Translations under genes and position numbers: made by a program
Assembly: GCF_905397435.1 (NCBI RefSeq)
Contig: NZ_CAJPVI010000073.1
Span: 1 to 36,247, forward strand
DNA: 36,247 nt
Reading direction: 5' to 3'
Source of the DNA: Cupriavidus numazuensis
GTDB taxonomy: Bacteria; Pseudomonadota; Gammaproteobacteria; Burkholderiales; Burkholderiaceae
Notes under the pieces: generated by a model
Told to the model about the DNA's origin: nothing
What the model saw: the letters and a program-made list of their open reading frames with translations, nothing else
Database searches by the model: none
In this document: piece after piece, positions 1 to 8,383 of the stretch
Numbering within the stretch: position 1 is the first letter of the stretch
How the letters are laid out: every line of letters begins with the position of its first letter

Positions 1-257
1 CTCTACGCGCATGCAATGCGCCCAAGGCATCGTCACCGAGGCGCGGTTAGGACTAGACCTCAGCGGTCTTACTCCGACCCGCGCGTAGCGCAGCCGTAGG
101 CGTCCCCGTGAAGGCAATATTAGTAGAGACCACTCCGTAATCCGGGTTCGCTCGTACGCGCTGTCCCATCCTAATCATCTACGCGGCAGGCAGTCCAGCG
201 GTCCTCTGATGCAACAACGGCATCGAGCCCTTGATTGACGTCGTAAACGCGCTTTTG

Positions 258-286
258 CCTCCTTTTGTCGCTCGGACAAAAGGAGG
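258..286. repeat. Perfect 12-bp inverted repeat (hairpin)
   Basis: Arms cctccttttgtc (258-269) and gacaaaaggagg (275-286) are exact reverse complements around a 5-nt loop gctcg. The right arm abuts a second dyad, TCGCCGGC-TAC-GCCGGCGA at 287-305. The structure could be a bidirectional terminator of an upstream gene or a repetitive extragenic element. There is no T-run directly after it on the plus strand. Confidence 0.6.
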
Positions 287-290
287 TCGC

Positions 291-376
291 CGGCTACGCC
301 GGCGAAACAGCCGCGCCAGCGAAGAGCGATAACCCACCCCCAACGAGAAGCCCCGTCGGCTACGCCGGCGAAACAG
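291..376. repeat. 20-bp direct repeat, two copies 66 bp apart
   Basis: The 20-mer cggctacgccggcgaaacag occurs at 291-310 and again at 357-376. Each copy contains the partly self-complementary core ggctacgcc, so each can also fold. This may be a small dispersed intergenic repeat family in this genome; only two copies are visible here. Confidence 0.6.
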
Positions 377-614
377 CGACGCATGCCAAGAACAATACCC
401 CCGCAATTCGGCGATGACCCTTAAATTTGTGCGCCAAAAAGCTCTTTTTTTCAAGGCGCCGTCATCAGACTGCCGCTTCGCGTCGAACAAACCCGCCCCG
501 CGCGTCTGAAATTTCCGATAGGGCAATCAGCCCGTGCCCAATGTCCCGCAAAGGGTAGGAAACCTACTATCCCGGCAGTACGCGAACCACAGCGCGTTCG
601 CATCCCCATCTGCC

Positions 615-621
615 AAAGGAG
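615..621 (+). promoter_or_regulatory. Ribosome binding site that fixes the regulator start
   Basis: AAAGGAG lies 8 nt before the ATG at 630. The open frame continues upstream to 534 but has no ribosome binding site there, and the receiver domain begins directly at the 630 start, so 630 is preferred. Confidence 0.75.
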
Positions 622-629
622 ACGTAGCG

Positions 630-1292
630 ATGATCAGGGTATTGGTTGCCGATGACCATCCGATCGTCCTCAGCGGCATCCGCCAGGAGCTGAGCCGCCA
701 GGCAGGAATGGAGATGGTCGGCATGGCCAGGAACTCCACCGAACTGATCCGTTTGCTCGACGCTACCGCCTGCGATGTGGTCGTCACCGACTATTCGATG
801 CCCGGGGGCGAGCATGGCGATGGGATCGCGATGCTGGAAATGCTGCGACGGCGTTATCCGAACACGCGCATCGTGGTGTTCACGATGCTCGAGAACGCCT
901 TGTCGATCCGGAATATCCGCAGCGCCGGGGTTCCGGTCGTGCTCAGCAAGACCGATCCGCTGCACCACCTGGCACCGGCCATCCGCGCGGCGTTCAGCGA
1001 TCTGAGCTACGTACCGCCGTCGCTGCGCGAGATGGCTGAAATGGGCGAGATGCCCGATACGTCCGTGACAGGCGAGGGCGGACCCGAAAGCAAGCTGTCG
1101 CAGCGAGAACTCGAGGTGCTGCGCCAATGCGCAGCGGGCATTTCGCTGATCGAAATTGCGCGGCAGGCAAACCGCAGCCGCAAGACCATCAGCGTGCAGA
1201 AGAACATGGCGATGAAGAAGCTCGGCCTGAGCACCGGTTACGAGCTGTATCAGTACGCCATCGCGCATGGCCTGCTTCCGGGCAGGCAATAA
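630..1292 (+). CDS. RcsB-like response regulator (REC + LuxR-type HTH)
   Basis: A 220-residue cytoplasmic transcription regulator. An N-terminal receiver (about 3-120) has acidic residues D8/D9, phosphoacceptor D54 in TDYSMPG, T85 and K107. A LuxR/NarL-type helix-turn-helix follows (about 152-207, starting LSQRELEVL and containing KTISVQK). The run SMPGGEHGDGI after D54 and the KTIS-QK...AM-KLG pattern of the HTH match RcsB more closely than generic NarL proteins. The fimbrial pilin gene begins 79 bp downstream on the same strand with a hairpin between, so control of the fimbrial genes is the likely job; this is inference. No histidine kinase or RcsC/RcsD homologue is adjacent, so the phosphodonor is unknown. 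The family call is strong, the target assignment moderate. Confidence 0.88.
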   Translation: MIRVLVADDHPIVLSGIRQELSRQAGMEMVGMARNSTELIRLLDATACDVVVTDYSMPGGEHGDGIAMLEMLRRRYPNTRIVVFTMLENALSIRNIRSAGVPVVLSKTDPLHHLAPAIRAAFSDLSYVPPSLREMAEMGEMPDTSVTGEGGPESKLSQRELEVLRQCAAGISLIEIARQANRSRKTISVQKNMAMKKLGLSTGYELYQYAIAHGLLPGRQ

Positions 1293-1327
1293 GGCGTGAA
1301 TAGCGCAAATGGCGTGATTCACGCCTT
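1291..1327. terminator. Hairpin between regulator and pilin genes (terminator or attenuator)
   Basis: Perfect 10-bp arms aaggcgtgaa (1291-1300) and ttcacgcctt (1318-1327) enclose a 17-nt loop. The left arm overlaps the regulator's stop codon. An eight-T run follows only at about 1344-1351, so it is not a classic intrinsic terminator. It could reduce read-through, stabilise the pilin mRNA 5' end, or be an operator. Confidence 0.45.
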
Positions 1328-1371
1328 CCACGGCCGCGCGCCATTTTTTTTCAACCCAGCACAGAGACAAA

Positions 1372-1929
1372 ATGAATACCAGGCTTTTTACCGCACTGCT
1401 GATGGCCGGTGCCGCAACCGGTGCGCCATACGCGCAGGCATCGGACGGCACGATCACCTTCAAAGGGCAGGTCACCGATACCACCTGCACCATCACGACG
1501 GGCAACGCGGGCAGCTTTACCGTGACGCTGCCCAACGTGTCCAAGACCAACCTTGCCGCCGCCGGCAGCACCGCCGGCACAACCGGCTTCTCGATCGCGC
1601 TGAGCAACTGCAATCCCGCCAGTGGGAACGTCCATGCCTTCTTCGAAGCGGGCGCCAATGTCGATCCCGCGACCGGACGACTCGTCAACACCGATGATAT
1701 TGGCAGCGGCGGCGCGGCCAACGTGCAGATCGGGCTGCTCAATCCGTCGAGCGGCAGCCTGATTTCCATTGGCGCCTCCGACGGCGCTGCGCAGAATTCG
1801 ATGGCGCAGCCGATCAAGCCGGATGGCACGGCACTGCTGCCGTACGCGGCCCAGTACGTAGCGACAGGCGGCGCGGCCGCTGCCGGGTCCGTCTCGTCCA
1901 GCGTCACGTACATCCTGTCGTATCAGTAA
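1372..1929 (+). CDS. Type 1-like fimbrial major subunit (pilin)
   Basis: A 185-residue secreted pilin. The signal peptide runs to about A23 (AQA before SDGTI). The mature protein begins with the GTITFKGQV-type strand typical of FimA-family subunits. C39 and C80 are placed for the conserved intradomain disulfide, and the C-terminus VTYILSYQ has the penultimate-aromatic beta strand recognised by the chaperone. Subunits of this family polymerise by donor-strand exchange into the fimbrial rod. The gene is first in the order pilin-chaperone-usher-adhesin. The ribosome binding site is weak (purine-rich acagagacaaa). It is Ala/Gly/Thr-rich in the mature part. Confident as a chaperone-usher pilin; the exact fimbrial type is not determined. 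Confidence 0.9.
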   Translation: MNTRLFTALLMAGAATGAPYAQASDGTITFKGQVTDTTCTITTGNAGSFTVTLPNVSKTNLAAAGSTAGTTGFSIALSNCNPASGNVHAFFEAGANVDPATGRLVNTDDIGSGGAANVQIGLLNPSSGSLISIGASDGAAQNSMAQPIKPDGTALLPYAAQYVATGGAAAAGSVSSSVTYILSYQ

Positions 1930-1993
1930 GGCTGCGGCGCCGGAACAGGCGCCGCCAATGGCGGTCCTGTGTTCCGGCCCTGCTGAAGTGCCA

Positions 1994-2767
1994 ATGCCCA
2001 ACCACCTCCTGAACACACGGCGGCCCTGCATGGCCGTGCTGCTTGCCGCGCTGCTCGTTTTCGGCGCCATCCCGATCACGCCGGCCCAGGCCTCGGTGGT
2101 CATCGCCGGCACGCGCGCCGTCTACAATGCCCGCGATCGCGAAGTCACGATCAAGCTGACCAATGAAGGCAACGCGCCGGCGCTTGTGCAATCCTGGTTC
2201 GACAAGGGCGATCCGGCAGCGCCGCCGGCAAGCATCAGCGTGCCGTTCGTGCTGACGCCGCCGGTCGCGCGTATCGATCCCGGAAAGGGCCAGAGCCTGC
2301 GCATCGTCTATACCGGCGAGCCGCTGCCCGAGGATCGTGAATCGGTCTTCTGGCTCAATGTGCTGGAGATACCGCCCAAGCCGAACGCGCAAGAGACTGG
2401 TCCCAACAAGCTGCAACTTGCATTCCGCTCGCGCATCAAGTTCTTCTATCGGCCCGAAGGGCTGAAGGGTGCACCGGGCGAGGCGCCGGCGAAACTTGTC
2501 TGGCGACTCGCGCGAACCGACGGCCGGCTGCTGCTCGAATGCCGCAACCCGACGGCGTTCCACGTTTCGGTGGTCAGCGTCGAGCTGTCAGCCGCCGGAA
2601 AGCGTGCCGTCAACGAGCGCGGCGCCATGGTGGCCCCCGGCGACACCCTCCGGTTCCCCCTCAACGGCGACCTCCCGTCCATCCCGGGCATCAAGGTCCG
2701 CTACCACACGCTCAATGACTGGGGCAGTTCGAACGACGGCGAAGCGCCACTGGACAACGTCAGGTAG
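1994..2767 (+). CDS. Periplasmic fimbrial chaperone (PapD/FimC family)
   Basis: A 257-residue periplasmic chaperone with two immunoglobulin-like domains. The signal peptide ends AQA at residue 33. With that cleavage, Arg41 becomes mature residue 8, the position of the invariant PapD Arg8 that anchors subunit C-termini, and the partner Lys is K149 in FRSRIKFFYRP. The alternating hydrophobic G1-type strand (KLQLAFRSRIKFFY) is evident. The protein would bind nascent pilin and adhesin in the periplasm and hand them to the usher. Translation could also start at 1958, but that would add 12 residues ahead of a normal signal peptide, so 1994 is chosen. It ends 62 bp before the preferred usher start. 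Confidence 0.92.
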   Translation: MPNHLLNTRRPCMAVLLAALLVFGAIPITPAQASVVIAGTRAVYNARDREVTIKLTNEGNAPALVQSWFDKGDPAAPPASISVPFVLTPPVARIDPGKGQSLRIVYTGEPLPEDRESVFWLNVLEIPPKPNAQETGPNKLQLAFRSRIKFFYRPEGLKGAPGEAPAKLVWRLARTDGRLLLECRNPTAFHVSVVSVELSAAGKRAVNERGAMVAPGDTLRFPLNGDLPSIPGIKVRYHTLNDWGSSNDGEAPLDNVR

Positions 2768-2818
2768 CCGTGCCGTACCCAGCTGCCGCGATGGCCGCGC
2801 GCCGGTTCGATCGGCCCC

Positions 2819-2824
2819 AGGAAA
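2819..2824 (+). promoter_or_regulatory. Ribosome binding site deciding the usher start
   Basis: AGGAAA sits about 5 nt before ATG 2830, directly ahead of a Lys/Arg-rich, hydrophobic signal peptide. The frame is open from a GTG at 2770, but that start would put 20 residues before the signal peptide. Confidence 0.6.
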
Positions 2825-2829
2825 TCTCA

Positions 2830-5448
2830 ATGCAAGTCAGAAGAAGGCAGCGCCTGTTTCCTTCCCGTCTGTGTCCCTGCTGCGTAGTGGTGCTGTCGCT
2901 ATTTAGCGCGTCGACCGGCCGTGCCGCCACGGCTGGCTCGGGCGACGTGGAATTCAATGACGCATTCCTGCGGCAGCCCGGCGGCGGCAAGCTCGATGTT
3001 TCGCGCTTCAATGAGGGCAATGTACCGTTGCCCGGGACCTACCGCGCCGACCTGCAGGTCAACGGGGCCTGGCTTGGCATGGCGGAGATCTCGCTGCGGC
3101 AGGCGGGGAATGATGCGCGCAATGTCCAGCCCTGTTTTGACCGCATGCTGGTCGAGCGCGCAAGGGTGGACGTTACGCGGCTGCCGGCCCAATCCGCCGA
3201 TCGTCTTGCTCACGCAGCAATGGGGGCTTGCATGACGTTGCCGGAGCTGGTTCCTGGGGCAAGCGCCGTCTTCGACAACGGCGAACTGCGGCTCGATCTG
3301 AGCGTGCCCCAGTCGTTCCTGAGCCGCAGCGCGCGCGGCTATGTCGATCCTCGCTACTGGGACGAGGGTGTCAATGCTGCACGCCTTGCGTACAACGCCA
3401 ACGTGTATCACACGGAGAGCACCGGCGTTTCGTCAACGCAGGGCTATCTCGGCCTGAATGCCGGCGTCAACATCGGTCCCTGGCGTTTCCGGCACTATGG
3501 CAGCCTCTCGTACGATGCGGTCGCCGGCAATCGCTACCAGTCAGTCCAGACCAGCCTGCAGCGCTCGATCACGCCGATGCGCAGCCAGCTGGTGGTGGGC
3601 GATGCGTTTACGGACGGCGCCATGTTCGACAGCTTCGGCTTTCGCGGCGTGCAGCTCGCCACCGACGATCGCATGCTGCCCGAGTCGCAGCGCGGCTACG
3701 CACCGACTGTCCGGGGTATTGCCAACAGCAACGCGCGGGTGCAGGTGCGGCAGAACGGCAACCTCATCTACGAGACCACGGTCGCACCGGGCTCGTTCGA
3801 GATCGACGATCTCTACGCAACCGGCTACGGTGGCGACCTGGAAGTGCTGGTTACCGAGGCGGACGGCAGTGTCCATGCTTTTTTCGTACCTTACGCGCCC
3901 GTCGTCAATGCCTTGCGCCCCGGCGTCTGGCGCTATAGCGTGACATCGGGCCAGTACCGCAACACCGGCGTGCAAAGTACACCGCTCTTCGTCCAGGCGA
4001 CGGTGCAGCACGGGATCTCCAACCTGTTGACCGGCTATGGCGGATGGCTCGCTGCGCAAGGCTATTTCTCGTTCGTCCTCGGCATGGCAATGAACACGCG
4101 CTACGGCGCATTCGGCGCTGACGCTACGCATGCGAGCACGCGCCTGGCCAGCCAGCCCGACCGCAGCGGCCAGAGCGTGCGCGTGTCCTACAGCAAACTG
4201 GTCTCGCCCACGCGCACCAACGTGACACTGGCCGCCTACCGATACTCCACGAGCGGCTTCCTGAACTTTGCCGAAGCGGTGGCGACGCGCAGCCTCGATG
4301 ATCCGAACGCCGCCCCCGTGCCTGGCGCCGTTCGGCGCGGGCGCCTGCAACTCACCATCAGCCAGGGCATGCCGGCGGGCTATGGCAACGTGTACCTGTC
4401 AGGATCCACCCAGGACTACTGGAACCGTCGCGGCCGTGACACCCAGTACCAGGCCGGGTACAACAACAGCTACAAGCGCGTCAGCTATGGCATCTCGGCG
4501 GCGCGGCAGATCAACCTCGGCACTGCCAGGTGGGAGAACCGCGTCATGCTCACGGTCGGCATTCCGTTGGGCAGGTCGCCGCACGCCCCCTATGCGATGA
4601 CGAGTCTGCAGCAGGACTCCGCCGGTGTCATGGGCATTCAGGAATCCCTGACGGGCACGCTCGGCGCGGACAGCAATGTCACGTACGGACTTAATGCGAG
4701 CCACAGCAGTGGCCGCGGCACCGTCACCAACAGCGTGGCCGCCAATGCGGGCTATGTCTCGCCAATCGCGACGCTGACCGCCAACGCGAGCCGGGGCAAC
4801 CAATACAGCCAGTATGGAGCAGGCGTGTCCGGCGGCATCGTTGCATACGCCGGCGGGGTGACGTTCACATCCGCGCTCGGCGATACCGTCGCCATCGTGG
4901 AGGCCGCGGACGCTACCGGCGCGCGCGTGGCCAATACCAATGGCCTGCGGCTCGATCCGTGGGGCCATGCGGTCGTGCCGAACCTGATGCCGTTTTCGCG
5001 CAATCCCATCGAGATCGACCCCAAGGGCCTGCCGCTCGATGTCGAGCTGCGTTCAACGCTGCAGCAGGTGGCGCCGACGTCGGGTGCCGTGGTCCATGTA
5101 CGGTTCGATACCGGCAAAGGCGGCCGGGCGGCGATCCTGCGTGTGCGCACGCCCGACGGCACGCCGTTGCCGTTCGGCACCGAGGTGTTCGACGCCGACG
5201 GGAACCTTGCGGGAACCGTCGGCCAAGACGGGCGGCTCCTTGCGCGCGGGCTGACACGGGACGCCGGCGTGCTGACAGCAAAATGGGGACCGCTGCAGGC
5301 GGACACGTGCGCGTTCCGCTATGCGCTGCCGGCATCCGCGGGCAATCCGGGTCGCGCATTGCCCCGCGCCGACGGTGTATGCGGCGACCTCGCTTCGGCC
5401 GTGGTGTCCATGAAACGCATCCATCCGGATGCACAAGGAGCGCAATGA
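2830..5448 (+). CDS. Outer-membrane fimbrial usher (PapC/FimD family)
   Basis: An 872-residue outer-membrane protein that forms the pore through which chaperone-bound subunits are assembled and exported. A signal peptide (about 1-33) is followed by the PapC_N domain beginning VEFNDAFL, with the typical Cys pair near QPCFDRM and MGACMTL. The long 24-stranded barrel region follows, including the YAPTVRGIANSNARVQVRQNG plug-type segment and the QYRNTG stretch. The C-terminal PapC_C sandwich starts RFDTGKGGRA and ends with the usual C-terminal Cys pair (DTCAFRY, GVCGDL). The length fits the family (about 800-900). Its stop codon overlaps the next gene's start, so the two are translationally coupled. 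Confidence 0.95.
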   Translation: MQVRRRQRLFPSRLCPCCVVVLSLFSASTGRAATAGSGDVEFNDAFLRQPGGGKLDVSRFNEGNVPLPGTYRADLQVNGAWLGMAEISLRQAGNDARNVQPCFDRMLVERARVDVTRLPAQSADRLAHAAMGACMTLPELVPGASAVFDNGELRLDLSVPQSFLSRSARGYVDPRYWDEGVNAARLAYNANVYHTESTGVSSTQGYLGLNAGVNIGPWRFRHYGSLSYDAVAGNRYQSVQTSLQRSITPMRSQLVVGDAFTDGAMFDSFGFRGVQLATDDRMLPESQRGYAPTVRGIANSNARVQVRQNGNLIYETTVAPGSFEIDDLYATGYGGDLEVLVTEADGSVHAFFVPYAPVVNALRPGVWRYSVTSGQYRNTGVQSTPLFVQATVQHGISNLLTGYGGWLAAQGYFSFVLGMAMNTRYGAFGADATHASTRLASQPDRSGQSVRVSYSKLVSPTRTNVTLAAYRYSTSGFLNFAEAVATRSLDDPNAAPVPGAVRRGRLQLTISQGMPAGYGNVYLSGSTQDYWNRRGRDTQYQAGYNNSYKRVSYGISAARQINLGTARWENRVMLTVGIPLGRSPHAPYAMTSLQQDSAGVMGIQESLTGTLGADSNVTYGLNASHSSGRGTVTNSVAANAGYVSPIATLTANASRGNQYSQYGAGVSGGIVAYAGGVTFTSALGDTVAIVEAADATGARVANTNGLRLDPWGHAVVPNLMPFSRNPIEIDPKGLPLDVELRSTLQQVAPTSGAVVHVRFDTGKGGRAAILRVRTPDGTPLPFGTEVFDADGNLAGTVGQDGRLLARGLTRDAGVLTAKWGPLQADTCAFRYALPASAGNPGRALPRADGVCGDLASAVVSMKRIHPDAQGAQ

Positions 5449-6482
5449 TGGCCGTGCTCGACTTCAGCGCGAGAGCAAGGGCCGCGCTCCGCAGCCTGCT
5501 CGCCGCGATGCTGCTGCTGGTATCGCAGGCAGCCCATGCGGTCTGTACCGCAACGCCCGCCATGCCGTACCTGCAGGCCATGAACGATATGGCCGTGGTG
5601 ACCACGCTGCCGGTGGGCAGCACCATACCGGGCACCGTGCGCAACTACACCTTCAGCGGAACGTGCGACAACGTGCCATCACACGTGGTGCCTGGTGCGC
5701 AGATCGTGGCCTGCTACTACGGTTCGGGCACTGAGGGACCGGACGGTGTCTACTCGACAGGCGTGCCGGGTATCGGCATTCGCATGCGCAATGCCGCGGG
5801 GCAGCCCATCGCTCATGCAGCGGGCGTCTGGTGCAACACGACGGGGGAAGGGCTCGGCACCCTGAACGCGGACATGACGTACGCGGTTTCAGTCTCGATC
5901 GAGTTCGTCAAGACCGGCCCCGTCACCGGCGGCACGATGGACCCGTCACAAACCCGGTTTGGCTTTGGGGTCTACCAGGGCTCGACCGCGGGTGCGCTTG
6001 GCGGGAGCGGGAACAACTATATCGGCTTCAGCGGCAATGCCGTGCCACGGCCCATCACTTGCAACGTGAACTACCCGTCAACCGTGACGCTCCAGCCTGT
6101 TCGCGCGGCCGACCTGCGCTCGCCGGGTGCAACAGCGGGGACGGTGCCATTCTCCATAGCGGTGACGTGCGACACGCCCGCCATCATCGGCGTCACCTTC
6201 GACGCGGCGCCCGGCACCCCGATACAGGCGGCGCAGGCGGGCGTGCTCGGGCCGTCGGAAGCCGGTGCACAGGGCAGCGCCGCTGGTGTTGGCTTCCAGA
6301 TCGTGACCGGAAGCAGCGATCAGCCGGTGGCGCTGCAGGGTCGCAATGCGCTGGGCACTATCCAGGCAAACGTTCCGGCCTCGTACAGCTATGCGGTCCG
6401 CTACACCAGGCTGAACAACGGCTTGCCGGTGACGGCTGGTACGGTGACCAGCGCAGCGACGTTCACGTTCGACTACGAATAG
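5445..6482 (+). CDS. Two-domain fimbrial tip adhesin
   Basis: A 345-residue secreted protein at the end of the fimbrial cluster. The signal peptide ends AAHA (about residue 32). The first domain (about 33-195) has four Cys and looks like a receptor-binding lectin-type module. The second (about 200-345) has two Cys (ITCNVNY, VTCDTPA) and ends in a pilin-like strand, ATFTFDYE. That arrangement is the one expected of FimH-type tip adhesins. ATG 5445 overlaps the usher TGA by 4 nt; the in-frame ATG at 5448 is equally possible and is better spaced from AAGGAG at 5435-5440. The ligand cannot be predicted. Only 16 bp separate it from the convergent phenol regulator. Confidence 0.85.
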   Translation: MMAVLDFSARARAALRSLLAAMLLLVSQAAHAVCTATPAMPYLQAMNDMAVVTTLPVGSTIPGTVRNYTFSGTCDNVPSHVVPGAQIVACYYGSGTEGPDGVYSTGVPGIGIRMRNAAGQPIAHAAGVWCNTTGEGLGTLNADMTYAVSVSIEFVKTGPVTGGTMDPSQTRFGFGVYQGSTAGALGGSGNNYIGFSGNAVPRPITCNVNYPSTVTLQPVRAADLRSPGATAGTVPFSIAVTCDTPAIIGVTFDAAPGTPIQAAQAGVLGPSEAGAQGSAAGVGFQIVTGSSDQPVALQGRNALGTIQANVPASYSYAVRYTRLNNGLPVTAGTVTSAATFTFDYE

Positions 6483-6498
6483 GCAAACAGCTCCGCCA

Positions 6499-8121
6499 CT
6501 ACTTCTTCAGCCGATATGCGAGCTGCGGGCGCGTGATGCCCAGCATGCGCGCGGCCGATGACAGGTTGCCGCGTGTCGTGTCGATTGCCAGCTGCATCAG
6601 CCGCGCTTCGATCTGTGGCAGCGACACCTGCTGATCGAGCAATTTCTGGATCAGCGCATCGGCATCTTCGGGTGCCTCGGCAGCGGCCTGCTGGCTCGCG
6701 AACAAGTGCGACGTATCGATCAGGCCGGCAGCGGGCGCCAGCAGCACGCCGCGTTCGATCATGTTTTCGAGTTCGCGGATATTGCCGGGCCACTGGTACT
6801 GCATCAGCGCATCGCGCGCGCGCTGGCTCAGTCCGCGCACCTGCTTCTGGTAGCGCGCGTTGAAGCGCTGGATAAAGGCCTGCGCGAGTTCGGGAATATC
6901 TTCGCGGCGCTCGCGCAGGGCAGGGATGGCGACGGGATAGGTGCTGATACGGTAGAACAGGTCCGCCCGGAACTGTCCCTGCCGGATTGCCTGCGCCAGG
7001 TTCACGTTGGTGGCCGCAATCAGCCGCACATCGATCTTGCGTGTCTCTACACCACCGAGCCGCTCGACCTCGGCGTTCTGCAGCACGCGCAGCAGCTTGA
7101 CCTGCGCCGACAGCGGCAGGTCGCCGATTTCGTCGAGGAACAGCGTGCCGCCGTGCGCGCGCTCGAAGCGGCCGGGCCGTGACTGCTGCGCGCCGGTGTA
7201 CGCGCCTTTCTCCACGCCGAACAGCTCCGATTCGATCAACTCGTGCGGGATCGCCGCACAGTTCACGGCGATGAACGGTTGCTCGCTGCGCGGGCCGTGG
7301 TCATGCAGCCAGCGCGCGAACATCTCCTTGCCGGCGCCAGTCTCGCCGGTCAGCAGCACGGTGATATGGCTGTCGGCCGCGGCGGACAGCAGGCCGAAGG
7401 CTTCGCGAAAAGCCGGGGACTGGCCGATCAGGTTGCCCTGGTTTGCGCCGCACAGCGTTTCACGCAGCGTGCTGACTTCCTGCTGCAGCGTGAGCAGGTC
7501 GCTGATGACCGAATCGGGCTCGAAGTACTTCAGGTAATCGGGATCGTTCCATTCCTCGGCCGGCTTGCCGACGATGCGGCACAGCGCGTCGAGCCTCCGC
7601 TGGCATTCGGTTTCCTTGTAGATGACCAGCCGGTCCATGAACGTGCTGCTGTAACCGGACGCATAGCCCAGCTGCACCCAGCAGCCGCCTTCCTCGCGGC
7701 TCAGCGACTCGTTGAAGGGCGCTTCGCCTTCCCATGAATCCTGCCAGAGGAATTCGCCGTAGAAGTGGCCGGTGTCGCGGTTGATCTCCAGGCGCACGGG
7801 GTCGACCCTTGTCACGCCTTCGAGCATGTGGAGCTGCGGCCCCAGCAGGAAGGCGTCGTTCGGCGAATGCTCGAGTTCTTCCTTGCGCTCGCGCTTGACC
7901 ATCTCGGCATCGCGCATGCCCTGCGCGTAGCCCATGCGGATCAGCAGGCCCTTGCCGCGCTCCAGGCCAAGCGTGTCGAGGATCTCCTTGCGCAGGTAGC
8001 TCAGCGCCTCGGTGTGCATCAGCACCATGCGGGAATCGCCCAACCGGATCTGTGCGGCCTTGGGGTCGATCGTCAGCAGCGAAGCCAGGTCGAACGGCGG
8101 CTGCTTGGGGGGCGCGGTCAT
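6499..8121 (-). CDS. dmpR: Phenol-responsive sigma-54-dependent activator (DmpR/MopR/PoxR type)
   Basis: A 540-residue cytoplasmic one-component regulator. Domains: XylR_N (about 14-115) and V4R (about 120-185) sensor, a linker, an AAA+ sigma-54 activation domain (about 230-400) and a C-terminal Fis-type HTH (about 500-540). Walker A is GETGAGKE (259-266) and Walker B LFLDEI (327-332). The sigma-54 contact loop reads GAYTGA (306-311), Tyr replacing the more common Phe. With a constant offset of 8 from MopR numbering, the phenol-contact residues H98 and W126 and the zinc ligands C147, E170, C173 and C181 are all present. It should bind phenol, hexamerise and activate the divergent operon. The start is supported by a GGAG site 5 nt upstream. 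Confidence 0.95.
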   Translation of the reverse strand: MTAPPKQPPFDLASLLTIDPKAAQIRLGDSRMVLMHTEALSYLRKEILDTLGLERGKGLLIRMGYAQGMRDAEMVKRERKEELEHSPNDAFLLGPQLHMLEGVTRVDPVRLEINRDTGHFYGEFLWQDSWEGEAPFNESLSREEGGCWVQLGYASGYSSTFMDRLVIYKETECQRRLDALCRIVGKPAEEWNDPDYLKYFEPDSVISDLLTLQQEVSTLRETLCGANQGNLIGQSPAFREAFGLLSAAADSHITVLLTGETGAGKEMFARWLHDHGPRSEQPFIAVNCAAIPHELIESELFGVEKGAYTGAQQSRPGRFERAHGGTLFLDEIGDLPLSAQVKLLRVLQNAEVERLGGVETRKIDVRLIAATNVNLAQAIRQGQFRADLFYRISTYPVAIPALRERREDIPELAQAFIQRFNARYQKQVRGLSQRARDALMQYQWPGNIRELENMIERGVLLAPAAGLIDTSHLFASQQAAAEAPEDADALIQKLLDQQVSLPQIEARLMQLAIDTTRGNLSSAARMLGITRPQLAYRLKK

Positions 8122-8267
8122 CTCATCTCCAGAATGCCTGCGGGCGCGAATCGATCCGGAGGGGAGCGTCCTGGCCTCGGTTTTCCGTAGCCTAACACGC
8201 GCGTTCGGGGCCTACGCAAGCGCTACCGCCCGAGCAAATACCGCGTGGTGCGCCGCAATAACGGCGG

Positions 8268-8317
8268 ATTTGATCATTTGGTGAAAACCGGCTTTTTCAT
8301 CTCATCAAATCATCAAG
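8268..8317. promoter_or_regulatory. Candidate upstream activator sites for the phenol regulator
   Basis: Two related AT-rich elements occur in a GC-rich gap: tttgatcatttggtgaaa (8269-8286) and, in opposite orientation, tttttcatctcatcaaa (8293-8309). They resemble the TTGATCA-type half-sites of XylR/DmpR family enhancers. They lie roughly 100-140 bp upstream of the expected transcription start, a usual distance for these activators. The assignment rests on sequence resemblance and position. Confidence 0.5.
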
Positions 8318-8383
8318 CGACCGCGACGCGAAAACTCCGCCCGGATTCCCGCAAGCCCTTGCGGCATATGGGTTGGCGGCTCG

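Larger units (their letters stand above)
1..629. other. Intergenic region with hairpins and short repeats, no convincing gene
   Basis: No open frame here has a ribosome binding site or recognisable product. Minus-strand frames over 175-526 give Arg-rich, low-complexity translations that arise from the repeats and look spurious. The stretch holds a perfect 12-bp hairpin at 258-286, a second hairpin at 287-305, a 20-bp direct repeat (291-310 and 357-376) and a small dyad at 555-567 (GTAGG-AAA-CCTAC). The last 100 bases presumably contain the promoter of the response regulator gene, but no clear -35/-10 pair was recognised. Confidence 0.6.

Noticed and set aside
179..526. Arg-rich 115-codon minus-strand frame in the left intergenic region
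   Set aside because: The translation is produced by the direct repeats (LFRRRSRR twice), with no ribosome binding site or family match recognised.
567..1913. 448-codon minus-strand frame across the regulator and pilin genes
   Set aside because: Both plus-strand genes have clear domains; the antisense translation has none.
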